Shown: positions 1-7,300, counted from the stretch's first letter. The stretch is 7,793 nucleotides of DNA from Candidatus Omnitrophota bacterium (GCA_018817035.1 JAHIUV010000204.1:1-7793); one strand, 5' to 3'. Notes: generated from the sequence alone by a model not told the origin. Made by a program: numbers and translations.

Positions 1-1329
1 TATCTTTAACTCTTTACAAGTCAAATTACGATTCATTCCGTGTTTTATAAGGCAATGCTTGATAATGTCTTTTTCCGCCTTGTTGGTTACCTGCTTTAGG
101 GCTTCTTTTAAAGAAACAGGGCATGCGGGATCCATTAAGACAGGGTTTTCTCCTATATCTTTGTCTTTGAAATCCTTTAGGCAGGAATTTAAGGATTCAC
201 GAGTCAAAATAAGCCCTGTATCTAAAAGCATCAACCGCTGTATGATGTTCTCCAGCTCGCGCACATTTCCGGGCCAATGATAATTGATCAATGATTCCAA
301 CGCGTCAACTGAAAGTTTTTTAATATTACGGTTGAATTTTTTATTAAACTTACCTATAAAGTGTTCCAGGAGGAGAGGTATGTCCCCTTTACGCTGACGA
401 AGAGGCGGTAAAGTCAAGGACGCGACGTTCAACCTATAATACAGGTCCTCTCGAAACCTTTTTGCTTTCACCTCAGTATATAGATCTTTATTAGTAGCGG
501 CAACAACCCGCACGTCAACCTTGACAAGATTAACCGCGCCCAACACCTCGACCTCTCTCTGCTCAAGGACCCTCAAAAGTTTTGCCTGTAAAGATGGGCT
601 CATATCCGCGAGCTCATCCAAAAAGATCGTTCCTTCATTAGCCAATTCGAATTTACCTGGCTTGGATTCCTTGGCATCAGTAAAAGCGCCTTTTACATAG
701 CCGAATAATTCACTTTCCAAAAGGGATTCGGGTATGGCCGAGCAGGTAATGGGTATAAATGGCTTATTTTTTCGAGGGCTGCAAAAGTGTACGGCCCTGG
801 CCACAAGCTCTTTGCCTGTCCCGCTCTCTCCCTGTATCAGTACGGTAACCGGGGTCTCCGAGACCTTGACGATAAACTCCCGCACTTCCCTCATAACAGC
901 GCTCTCTCCGATAATCTCCTTGTACGGAAGTTTGTATAAATAATCTTTATTCTGATATAATTTATACTTCTCTATTGCCTGCTTTACGGTCAATCGCAGT
1001 TTATCCAGGTCGAACGGCTTGGTAAAATAAGCGAAGACGCATTCTTTTATCACTTTAAGGTCGACCTGCTCTATGCCATAAGCCGTAAGGACGATCGAAG
1101 AGATATTAGGCCTGAACCGGTTGATCTCAAAAAGAGCGTCTAATCCATTCATCTTAGGCATTTTTATATCCATGATTATCGTCGAAAAAGCATGGCTTTT
1201 GACCTTATCAATGGCTTCTAAAGCATTAGAGACGGTTACTATTTCGTAGCCATCCTTGCCCAAGGCCTCAGATAGCATAAAACGCATCGCCGCGTCATCA
1301 TCAACTATTAAAATACTATCTCGAACCAT
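1..1329 (-). CDS. NtrC-family sigma-54-dependent response regulator (C-terminus cut by window edge)
   Basis: This is a phosphorylation-controlled activator that uses ATP hydrolysis to open sigma-54 RNA polymerase promoters. The 443 residues present show a receiver domain (about 4-120: acidic pocket D10-D12, phospho-acceptor D54 in MDIKMP, T82, K104 in TKPF). Next comes an AAA+ domain (about 138-370) with Walker A GESGTGKE (167-174), the sigma-54-contact loop reading GAFTDA (214-219) instead of GAFTGA, Walker B FLDE (236-239), FREDLYYRLNV (292-302) and WPGNVRELEN (352-361). A Fis-type helix-turn-helix begins near 427 and is cut by the left edge; family length suggests about 15-25 residues are missing. 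The ATG at 1329 lies 14 bases inside the end of the upstream kinase gene, behind AGGGG at a 9-base spacing, which suggests translational coupling and a cognate pair. The recognition helix is divergent (TC where AA is usual). Family call is secure; target genes are unknown. Confidence 0.96.
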   Translation of the reverse strand, partial: MVRDSILIVDDDAAMRFMLSEALGKDGYEIVTVSNALEAIDKVKSHAFSTIIMDIKMPKMNGLDALFEINRFRPNISSIVLTAYGIEQVDLKVIKECVFAYFTKPFDLDKLRLTVKQAIEKYKLYQNKDYLYKLPYKEIIGESAVMREVREFIVKVSETPVTVLIQGESGTGKELVARAVHFCSPRKNKPFIPITCSAIPESLLESELFGYVKGAFTDAKESKPGKFELANEGTIFLDELADMSPSLQAKLLRVLEQREVEVLGAVNLVKVDVRVVAATNKDLYTEVKAKRFREDLYYRLNVASLTLPPLRQRKGDIPLLLEHFIGKFNKKFNRNIKKLSVDALESLINYHWPGNVRELENIIQRLMLLDTGLILTRESLNSCLKDFKDKDIGENPVLMDPACPVSLKEALKQVTNKAEKDIIKHCLIKHGMNRNLTCKELKI

Positions 1330-2386
1330 GTTTACTGACCCCTATCGGTAGCGAAATGATAAAATCCGACCCCTTACCCTCAACGCTTTCGACCTTAATA
1401 TTGCCCCTATGCGCTGTTATGATTTGATGCGCGATTGCCAGGCCTAAGCCCACGCCATCATCCTTTTTTGTGAAAAAAGGATCGAATATCCTTTCCACAT
1501 CTTCTTTGGCTATACCTGTCCCCGTATCCGAGAGCCATACCTGTATATTATTCCTGTCCGGCTTTTTAACGGAAACTCTCAATGTCCCGCCTCCCGACAT
1601 TGCCTGATAGGCGTTCAATATTATATTTAATAAAGCCTGCTTTAATTCCTTTTTATCTCCTATTATTTCCGCGGCAAAATTATTTTCTTTGATAAGCTCG
1701 ATGTCTTTTGCCTGAGGATTAAGCCCTGCCAAAGCTATGGCTTCGTCTAAAACAGAATCCAGGTTTATCGTCTCCCGGTGTATCTCCGTGTATTTGGATG
1801 GGGATGCCATTAAAAATCTACTGATAATGTCTTCCATCCTCTGCGTCTCTTGTAATATTACCCGGATATATTCTTTCTTCGGATCATTATTTGACAGATC
1901 CTCGTCTATTAAATTCATAAGGCCCTTTATGGAACCGAGCGGATTCCTGATCTCATGAGCAACGCCGGCGGCCAGCTGGCCGAGTGAAGCGAGCCTTTGC
2001 AATGATTCCCGTTTTTTCTTTTTTTCAAAAGAGGTGTGCAGATGTTCGAAAGATTGGAATACTTCCTCTATCTCCTCTTCAACATACGGATGCTTAACTA
2101 AACTAAAACTATCATTTTCTATGTCTTTCAGCATTTGGCTAAGCCTTCTCATGGGTATTAGTATCGCGTAAGTCAAAGCTAATCCGATGCAGAAAGAAAC
2201 TATTACACTGATAAGAAGATATGTATTCAGGTTAAATATCGCCCTTGATGAATTAACGAAATATGGTAAATTATAAAAAATCACTATCCCGTAACCGGAT
2301 ATCAAAAGGACGAACAATAAAGGCAGCATAATCACGAGCCTGAGCCTGAAACTGTCCCTTCTTAAAAAAATAGATTTTTTCTCCAT
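1316..2386 (-). CDS. Membrane sensor histidine kinase (2 TM, HAMP-like, HisKA, HATPase)
   Basis: This is an autophosphorylating inner-membrane kinase, probably the partner of the NtrC-type regulator whose start it overlaps. Numbered from the ATG at 2386 (356 aa): TM1 about 16-38, a loop of only about 16 residues, TM2 about 55-78, a HAMP-like linker with the proline at 78 and an EEEIEE stretch, a basic KKKK segment, then HisKA with VAHEIRNPLGSIKG (phospho-acceptor H144). The ATPase domain has N254/N258 in the N box, DTGTGI (D287 onward), FDPFFTKK and the GVGLGLAI lid glycines. All catalytic signatures are intact. The short loop leaves no room for a periplasmic sensor domain, so the signal is probably read in the membrane or through partner proteins. 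A GTG two codons upstream (2392) is also possible. I prefer the ATG because GGGG at 2396-2399 is then 9 bases away rather than 3. The H-box and N-box resemble NtrB-type kinases. Confidence 0.95.
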   Translation of the reverse strand: MEKKSIFLRRDSFRLRLVIMLPLLFVLLISGYGIVIFYNLPYFVNSSRAIFNLNTYLLISVIVSFCIGLALTYAILIPMRRLSQMLKDIENDSFSLVKHPYVEEEIEEVFQSFEHLHTSFEKKKKRESLQRLASLGQLAAGVAHEIRNPLGSIKGLMNLIDEDLSNNDPKKEYIRVILQETQRMEDIISRFLMASPSKYTEIHRETINLDSVLDEAIALAGLNPQAKDIELIKENNFAAEIIGDKKELKQALLNIILNAYQAMSGGGTLRVSVKKPDRNNIQVWLSDTGTGIAKEDVERIFDPFFTKKDDGVGLGLAIAHQIITAHRGNIKVESVEGKGSDFIISLPIGVSKHGSR

Positions 2387-2395
2387 AAACACGGA

Positions 2396-2399
2396 CCCC
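2396..2399 (-). promoter_or_regulatory. Weak ribosome binding site deciding between GTG and ATG starts of the membrane kinase
   Basis: The only purine-rich candidate in the 10-base gap is GGGG. It lies 3 bases from the GTG at 2392 but 9 bases from the ATG at 2386. A 9-base spacing also occurs at the next gene, whose start follows AGGGG. This favours the ATG, moderately. Confidence 0.4.
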
Positions 2400-2402
2400 G
2401 CG

Positions 2403-4907
2403 CTACTTGGCCGGCAGGATCAGGTTAAATTTACTGCCCCTGCCCCACTTAGTCTCTGCCCAGATCTTTCCCTTATGCATGCCTATTATCTCTTTGGCGT
2501 AGGATAACCCGAGGCCCAAACCGCTAAACTTGCCGTCACTGATCCCCGTATGGGCAAACTCCTCAAATACCTTATCTATTTCCGAAGCCGGTATGCCACT
2601 GCCGGTATCTTCCACGTAAACCAGTATAAAATCCGTCTTTTTCTGCTGTTCATCAAGGTATGGACCGGCGCCTATGGTCACCTCTCCGCCCTTAGAAACA
2701 GCTTTAAGGCCGTTTGCGATAAGATTATTCAGTACTAAAGCGACCTTCTCCCTGTCCGCCCTAACCTCTAAGATATCCTTTGGCAGTTCTTTTTTTAAAT
2801 ATACTTTTTTCTTCTCAGCGAATTTCTGAAATTCCTCCAGGCATCCTTCTATGAGTTCACTGACATCAAATTTAACCAAATCTAATTTAACCTTTTTTTT
2901 CCGGATCTCCGAAGCAGTTAAAAGCTCATTTATAGAATGGGCCAAGCTTTCCGAATTATCCTTTGCCATCAAGACAAGCCTTTTTTGTTCTTCATTGAGG
3001 TCTCCGGCAGTCTGGCTTAAAAGAACTATCAGGTTATCGCGGATACTTGTTACGGGATCACGAAGATAGGACGAGATCCTGGATAAAAAACTTTCTTTGG
3101 CTTCTTCCAACTCCCTCTGCTTAGTGACATCGGTAAGGACGAATAACATACCGATAGTCTTACCGTCTTCATCTTCGACCACGGCCGTAGAGGCTTTTAT
3201 CGTGTCCCTTGTCTGGACGTTAGGAGTGGAAAGTTCGACTTGTTTGATACTGCTATCAGACGATGTCCTTTTTTTTCTTGTCAAGGCCAAGAGATGTTCA
3301 TCCTTAAGCTGATCCAATATATGATGCCCGGCCATTTTTTCTTTTGGTATACCCAGTAGTTCCTCCGCCGCGCGGTTCATCAGTATGACCCTGTCTTCCC
3401 TGTCTACAACTATAATACCTGAAGAAAATTCATGCAATAAAGCGGATTGCCTCTCCAGATCCGCGCTAAGTTCCTTGTTATGTTCGGTCAAATGTTTGGT
3501 CGCGGCCCCTACTCTTGATGTGATCTCGCCTTCAGCATTATTAGGCTCCTTACGTAAATTATCTAATTCTTGTCTCGAGATAACTACCTCATTAGGATTG
3601 GCTATAGCTTTTCCCCTGCCATGGCCAGAGATACCCGACGACGTTTTTCCGTCTGTTTCATTTTTATCCGCGAATACGTCATGGCTGGCTTTTCTTTTCC
3701 TGGCCTGTTTCTCTATTTCATATAAACGCTTAAGCTCCGCCTCGGGCACCTCTACTTTTTTTCCCTCAAGCGGTATTTCTTTGATGTTTTTCAAGGCTTT
3801 ATTGAACTCAGCGTCACTCAACACCCCTGAATCTTTAATGCGGGAAGAAATCTTAGGCAATATCCTATCCCTTTCCTCTTTTGTCTTAACGACCTTTCGC
3901 ATGATCTTTTCCAGGTCCTTGGGCGATTTCTTTTTAGAGGTCTTGAATTTAGCGGTGATCATGTCTATCTTGATGCGGTCCACATATTGAGAAACAATAG
4001 TGCCCAGGGCTTCTGAGGTTTTAAGCGACTCTGTGGTTTTACCCGAACTAAGCAATTCCTCCTGAAGCTTTTTTCCAAAAAAGGCCATTGTCTGAGAAAG
4101 GTCTTTTTTTAACGAACTTCCCTCGCGGCGGACCAGGTCCATCAGCCAGTCACCCATTCTCTCCACGACAAGCTGAAGATTTCGGATCTCCTTGCCTACC
4201 TCAAGGAGTAAAGTAACTGTACGCTTAGGGCTTCTTCCCAGCTCATCCAATAGTTTCTTCTCATCGACCTTGGAACCCACATCCTTGATCTCGCCCTTTA
4301 AATATAAAAGCATGGTCTTATAAAAAGACTGTTTTTGCTCTTTTGGCTCTTCGGCGCCGCCTGACTTCTCGGTAACAAGCCTCTCGCCTTCAGCGACCCT
4401 TACCATTCTTTCCCCTTCACCTATGGAGACAATGGTTTCGCTCTCGCTTAATCTTTCATAACGGACATTTTCCAATTTGATATTAGGCGTCAGGTCAGAA
4501 GATAATATTTTTTTCACGCCGCCCCCGCCCTCTATGGCATCCTCGCGCATCGCCATAACAGAAATAAGCGAGTCTAGTTCTTCTTTCGCTATGCTTTCAC
4601 AAAAACTCAATGAGTCGATCTTTAATCTCTTGAAATTACCGAAAAACTTCGAGACCAAAGGATTTGCTTCATCAAGTACCGTATCCTCCACCAACAACCT
4701 GTTTTCCACAACGCCGAAGATAAGTTCTTTTTTGTTTTTCAATGCCTCTTTAAGGGATCCGTAAGCAGCTCCCAAAGCGCTTTGGGTAAGAGCATGTCCG
4801 TGAGGATACATTACATACTGGACTATAGCCAGATTTAAGGTCTTTATCAGATCCTCGTAACCTGTGGGGATTATTTTGTTCATACTTTTTTTAGAAGGGT
4901 CTGTCAT
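2403..4907 (-). CDS. Large PAS-containing histidine-kinase-like protein lacking the phospho-acceptor His
   Basis: This 834-residue protein has no membrane segment. Domains in order: an N-terminal alpha/beta module (about 17-120) with YPHGHALTQ, then IFGVVENRLLVED and a KEELDSL helix, resembling an uncatalogued module I associate with HD-GYP and HEAT-repeat proteins; an acidic linker with two EGER motifs (164-167, 173-176); a mainly helical, charged region (about 190-400) that I do not recognise; a polar linker; a helix leading into a PAS domain (about 488-592, GIIVVDREDRVILMNRAAEE); a HisKA-like helix pair (about 602-668); and an HATPase domain (about 715-833) with N728/N732, DTGSGI (D767) and GLGLGL (796-801). 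The H-box reads SRISSYLRDPVTS where SHELRTPLT is usual, placing Ser613 (codon TCC, 3069-3071) at the His position. It therefore probably cannot autophosphorylate in the normal way but may bind ATP. The ATG is supported by AAAAGGAG 10 bases upstream. It lies 25 bases after the PilZ gene and 10 bases before the GTG of the next kinase. Confidence 0.92.
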   Translation of the reverse strand: MTDPSKKSMNKIIPTGYEDLIKTLNLAIVQYVMYPHGHALTQSALGAAYGSLKEALKNKKELIFGVVENRLLVEDTVLDEANPLVSKFFGNFKRLKIDSLSFCESIAKEELDSLISVMAMREDAIEGGGGVKKILSSDLTPNIKLENVRYERLSESETIVSIGEGERMVRVAEGERLVTEKSGGAEEPKEQKQSFYKTMLLYLKGEIKDVGSKVDEKKLLDELGRSPKRTVTLLLEVGKEIRNLQLVVERMGDWLMDLVRREGSSLKKDLSQTMAFFGKKLQEELLSSGKTTESLKTSEALGTIVSQYVDRIKIDMITAKFKTSKKKSPKDLEKIMRKVVKTKEERDRILPKISSRIKDSGVLSDAEFNKALKNIKEIPLEGKKVEVPEAELKRLYEIEKQARKRKASHDVFADKNETDGKTSSGISGHGRGKAIANPNEVVISRQELDNLRKEPNNAEGEITSRVGAATKHLTEHNKELSADLERQSALLHEFSSGIIVVDREDRVILMNRAAEELLGIPKEKMAGHHILDQLKDEHLLALTRKKRTSSDSSIKQVELSTPNVQTRDTIKASTAVVEDEDGKTIGMLFVLTDVTKQRELEEAKESFLSRISSYLRDPVTSIRDNLIVLLSQTAGDLNEEQKRLVLMAKDNSESLAHSINELLTASEIRKKKVKLDLVKFDVSELIEGCLEEFQKFAEKKKVYLKKELPKDILEVRADREKVALVLNNLIANGLKAVSKGGEVTIGAGPYLDEQQKKTDFILVYVEDTGSGIPASEIDKVFEEFAHTGISDGKFSGLGLGLSYAKEIIGMHKGKIWAETKWGRGSKFNLILPAK

Positions 4908-4917
4908 TCTTCAAAAA

Positions 4918-4925
4918 CTCCTTTT
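4918..4925 (-). promoter_or_regulatory. Ribosome binding site of the 834-aa kinase-like gene
   Basis: AAAAGGAG lies in the 25-base gap after the PilZ gene, 10 bases before the ATG at 4907. A second in-frame ATG eight codons later has no comparable upstream match, so the first ATG is preferred. Confidence 0.65.
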
Positions 4926-4932
4926 ATCATGG

Positions 4933-5688
4933 CTATGTTACATGCTCCCGGAATAGACTATAGACCTGCTTAAGGGACAGCCTTAAAATATCCGATGAAT
5001 CGATCTTGATGAATTTCGCTCCGACATGAAATGTCTTTTTCTCTAAAAAAAACTCAGTTTTCCAGACTATCCTGCCTGTGGCGAAAATAGGCCTGACGTC
5101 TTGCGGTATGTACATCTTTAACTCTATGTCCCTGCCGGCGTCAATTTCTTCCTGTATGATCAATCTTATGCCTGAAGCGCTGATATCATAAACTCCCGCG
5201 TTTTTCCATGTATTGCCATCCGATGAATATTGCGCCGTAGCGTAATCTTTCATGCGAAGGGCTTTTCTTTGTTCCCCGGGATCTTTTGTCCCTTTAGGGC
5301 TAACACTTATCCTCTGGTTTAAAAAGTTAGCTATAAAAACCCCTAAAATAAAAAGATGAAAGATAAGGGCAGGGATACTTATCAGGCTGACCAGCTTAAA
5401 CACCGCAGTGCCCGCGGAAGTAACGAGGGTAAGGACAGATAACAAGATGGCGATAAAAGACATGCTTTGTAAAACATTGTTCTTGAAAAAAGCTGAACTA
5501 AGGGAAAATATAAACATGCCGAAAGAGAAAGAAGTTAAAACAAGGAATACGCATAAAAAAGCCAGGCTAACCCCATCAAAATCGCCTATCTGAAAACTTA
5601 AAAAAAACCCAAAAAGATAAAATATTATTGCCAGAAACAGGATCAGCAGGATGGTATTTAATAGGCCTATGCCTCTAGAGCTTTTCAT
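4933..5688 (-). CDS. Four-TM membrane protein with C-terminal PilZ (c-di-GMP receptor) domain
   Basis: This is a predicted membrane-anchored receptor for cyclic di-GMP, 251 aa. The N-terminal half is four hydrophobic segments (about 9-31, 39-62, 74-96, 98-121) with very short loops. The C-terminal cytoplasmic half is a PilZ domain (about 138-250). Both ligand-binding signatures are present: RxxxR (R141, R145 in QRKALR) and DxSxxG (D168, S170, G173 in YDISASGIRL). A beta-barrel pattern follows (GRIVWK, FHVGAKFIKID). The first ATG overlaps the upstream receiver gene by 14 bases and has AAAGGG 4 bases before it, so translation is probably coupled to that gene. No GGDEF, EAL or HD-GYP enzyme lies in the window, so c-di-GMP would come from elsewhere. 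The TM half does not match a named sensor domain I recognise. The PilZ assignment is firm; the partner is unknown, with neighbouring kinases as obvious candidates. Confidence 0.93.
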   Translation of the reverse strand: MKSSRGIGLLNTILLILFLAIIFYLFGFFLSFQIGDFDGVSLAFLCVFLVLTSFSFGMFIFSLSSAFFKNNVLQSMSFIAILLSVLTLVTSAGTAVFKLVSLISIPALIFHLFILGVFIANFLNQRISVSPKGTKDPGEQRKALRMKDYATAQYSSDGNTWKNAGVYDISASGIRLIIQEEIDAGRDIELKMYIPQDVRPIFATGRIVWKTEFFLEKKTFHVGAKFIKIDSSDILRLSLKQVYSLFREHVT

Positions 5689-6052
5689 TGGACCCTTTCG
5701 TTTTTACAGACACGGCCTTTTCCAGTTCTTCTAATTTAAAAGGTTTGGTAAGATAACTTGAAGCGCCGAGATCCATTGCTTCCTTAAGAATAAACTCATC
5801 CTTGATCGCCGTAAGGATAATTACTCTGATATTTTTATTGATCTCTTTGGCGAACCTTAAAGTCTCCATCCCATTTAAGCCCGGCATCTTTATGTCCAGT
5901 ATCAGTATGCCGGGTTTTTCTTTTTTTAATAACCCAACCGCTTCCCCTGCTTCTTGAGAAGTAAAAACAACATACCCTTTATCCTTAAAAAACCTCCTAA
6001 GGGCATCGCATATGCTTATCTCGTCATCAACTATCAATATCTTCTTCGGCAT
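5675..6052 (-). CDS. Stand-alone receiver-domain response regulator (CheY/DivK-like)
   Basis: This is a 125-residue single-domain receiver with no output domain. The full active site is present: D9, D10 and E11 for the Mg-binding pocket, phospho-acceptor D53 in LILDIKMPG, T81 in IILTA, Y100 and K103 in YLTKPF. The last 15 residues are a short charged tail with no further domain. The ATG immediately follows the TAG of the upstream GAF kinase with no spacer and in the same frame, so the two would form a hybrid kinase if the TAG were read through. AAAGG 9 bases upstream, inside the kinase's last codons, can serve as its own ribosome binding site. The position makes that kinase the likely phosphodonor. 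Like other single-domain receivers, it must act by phosphotransfer or protein contact. The PilZ gene starts inside its last codons. Confidence 0.96.
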   Translation of the reverse strand: MPKKILIVDDEISICDALRRFFKDKGYVVFTSQEAGEAVGLLKKEKPGILILDIKMPGLNGMETLRFAKEINKNIRVIILTAIKDEFILKEAMDLGASSYLTKPFKLEELEKAVSVKTKGSNEKL

Positions 6053-7300
6053 CTATTTTTTCCTTTTTAACATAATAGGCAAGCGGACGATAAAAGACGC
6101 TCCTTCCCCGGGCTTGCTTTCTACGTCTATAGACCCCCCTAATGACCTGATGATCTGATCGGATATAAATAATCCCAAGCCAGTCCCTTTTTCCCGTGTA
6201 GTGCAAAACGGTTCGAATATAGACTTTAATTTCTCCGGGGGAATCCCTTCGCCTGTATCCATAAATTTAATATTTACATGATCCCTGCCTTCGGGCCTTA
6301 CTTTGATTCTCAGGTCTCCGCCTTTAGGCATTGCCTGATGGGCATTCAATATCAGATTCAAAAAAACCCATTCAATTTGAACGGGGTCGACTGTAACTTT
6401 TGGCAATTTCGAGGGGACATCTTTTATTATGCGGATATTATCAGAACTCATCCTGTAACTTACCAACTTCAGCGTCTTTTCCACCACCAGATCCAGATCT
6501 AAGATTTTTCCTCTTTCTCTTTTTGGACATGAAAAAGACAGCATCCTTTCGATAATATCCGAAATGCGATCCGACTGCTCTACTATGGTCTCCAGGGATT
6601 TATTCGCGTCTTTAGGCTGTTTTCCCTTCATCAAAAGATACTGCGCCTCCGCGGAGACAGCTGCCAGAGGATTACGTATCTCATGGGCCATGCCTGATAT
6701 AAAATATCCCAAGGAACTCATTTTTTCTGATTGAATAAGATGGGCCTCCGTTGACTTTAATTTCTTCAGGGAGCATTCGATCTCACAGTATAATTTTTCT
6801 TTTTCTATGGCATTTGCCAGATAGTTTGCCAGAGTTAAAACAAACTCCAGGTCTTCGCCGCTAAATACCGGTTTAGAATGCGGCCTATTTAAATTAATAA
6901 CGCCTTTTAAATTGTCATTTATCAAAAGTGGGACGCAAAGGCTGGAGCCGATCTTTTTGCGGATCTTCCTATCTGAAAATAAAGGATGTTTTTTTAACCC
7001 GCCTACAAGGATCAATGGTTTTTTACTTTGAGCTACCCACCCCGCGATTCCCTCTCCCAAAGCTATACTTCTTTCTTCCGCGATCGATTTATCTATCCCA
7101 AAAGACGCGACAATGCGTAATCTATTTCCGGGATCGCCTAAAAGCATCAGGGAACCGGAATCAGCACCCATTAACTCCAAACAGGCATCCATGATCTTTT
7201 TCGAAACGCGCTCTATGCCGGAAAGGGAGAATAATTGTTTACTTAACTCAAAAAGTGAGTATAAACGTTTAGATAAGATCTTGTGTCTTTTTGTCTCCAT
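6053..7300 (-). CDS. Cytoplasmic GAF-domain sensor histidine kinase
   Basis: This is a 415-residue soluble autokinase. The GAF domain (about 27-168) shows the expected pattern: a SGSLMLL strand, ALGEGIAGWVAQSKKPL, then SSLCVPLLIND and GVINLNRP. A helical connector (about 169-193) leads to HisKA with SGMAHEIRNPLAAVSAE (phospho-acceptor H206). The HATPase domain (about 300-410) has N315/N319 in NLILNAHQAM, DTGEGIP (D348), FEPFCTTRE and GTGLGLFIS. All catalytic motifs are intact and there is no TM segment. The GAF ligand cannot be read from sequence; no cysteine or histidine cluster points clearly to heme or iron. The ATG at 7300 fits the start of the fold but lacks a convincing Shine-Dalgarno sequence in the 27-base gap, so reinitiation from the upstream receiver gene is possible. 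The gene ends in TAG directly before the ATG of the next receiver. Confidence 0.96.
   Translation of the reverse strand: METKRHKILSKRLYSLFELSKQLFSLSGIERVSKKIMDACLELMGADSGSLMLLGDPGNRLRIVASFGIDKSIAEERSIALGEGIAGWVAQSKKPLILVGGLKKHPLFSDRKIRKKIGSSLCVPLLINDNLKGVINLNRPHSKPVFSGEDLEFVLTLANYLANAIEKEKLYCEIECSLKKLKSTEAHLIQSEKMSSLGYFISGMAHEIRNPLAAVSAEAQYLLMKGKQPKDANKSLETIVEQSDRISDIIERMLSFSCPKRERGKILDLDLVVEKTLKLVSYRMSSDNIRIIKDVPSKLPKVTVDPVQIEWVFLNLILNAHQAMPKGGDLRIKVRPEGRDHVNIKFMDTGEGIPPEKLKSIFEPFCTTREKGTGLGLFISDQIIRSLGGSIDVESKPGEGASFIVRLPIMLKRKK

Noticed and set aside
164..178. Plus-strand open frames at 59-280, 734-943 and similar positions
   Set aside because: They lie opposite the NtrC-type regulator, whose receiver and AAA+ motifs are continuous on the minus strand. 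None shows a motif of its own.
1970..1981. Perfect 12-base palindrome GGCCAGCTGGCC, considered as an operator or terminator stem
   Set aside because: It has no loop or T-tract and encodes the conserved GQLA just before the kinase H-box, so codon content explains it.
2893..3276. Runs of eight T on the plus strand (2893-2900 and 3269-3276), considered as slippage sites or terminator tracts
   Set aside because: They encode Lys-rich stretches (AAA codons) in an uninterrupted frame. No hairpin precedes them, and no alternative product is evident.
3385..3990. A 201-codon open frame on the plus strand inside the 834-aa kinase-like gene
   Set aside because: It lies wholly opposite a gene with clear domains, has Ser/Leu-rich low-complexity content typical of antisense frames, and shows no recognisable motif or ribosome binding site.
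4908..4932. Gap before the 834-aa gene, considered as a promoter or terminator site
   Set aside because: Twenty-five bases hold little beyond the ribosome binding site. I see no -35/-10 or -24/-12 pair and no hairpin.
5675..7300. Amber codon reassignment (TAG read as an amino acid) as the explanation of the TAG-rich stops
   Set aside because: No gene needs an internal TAG to keep its domains. Read-through of the TAGs at 1316 and 4933 meets a TGA within a few codons, and only the kinase/receiver junction would give a meaningful fusion. I kept that as a separate observation, not as evidence for a variant code.
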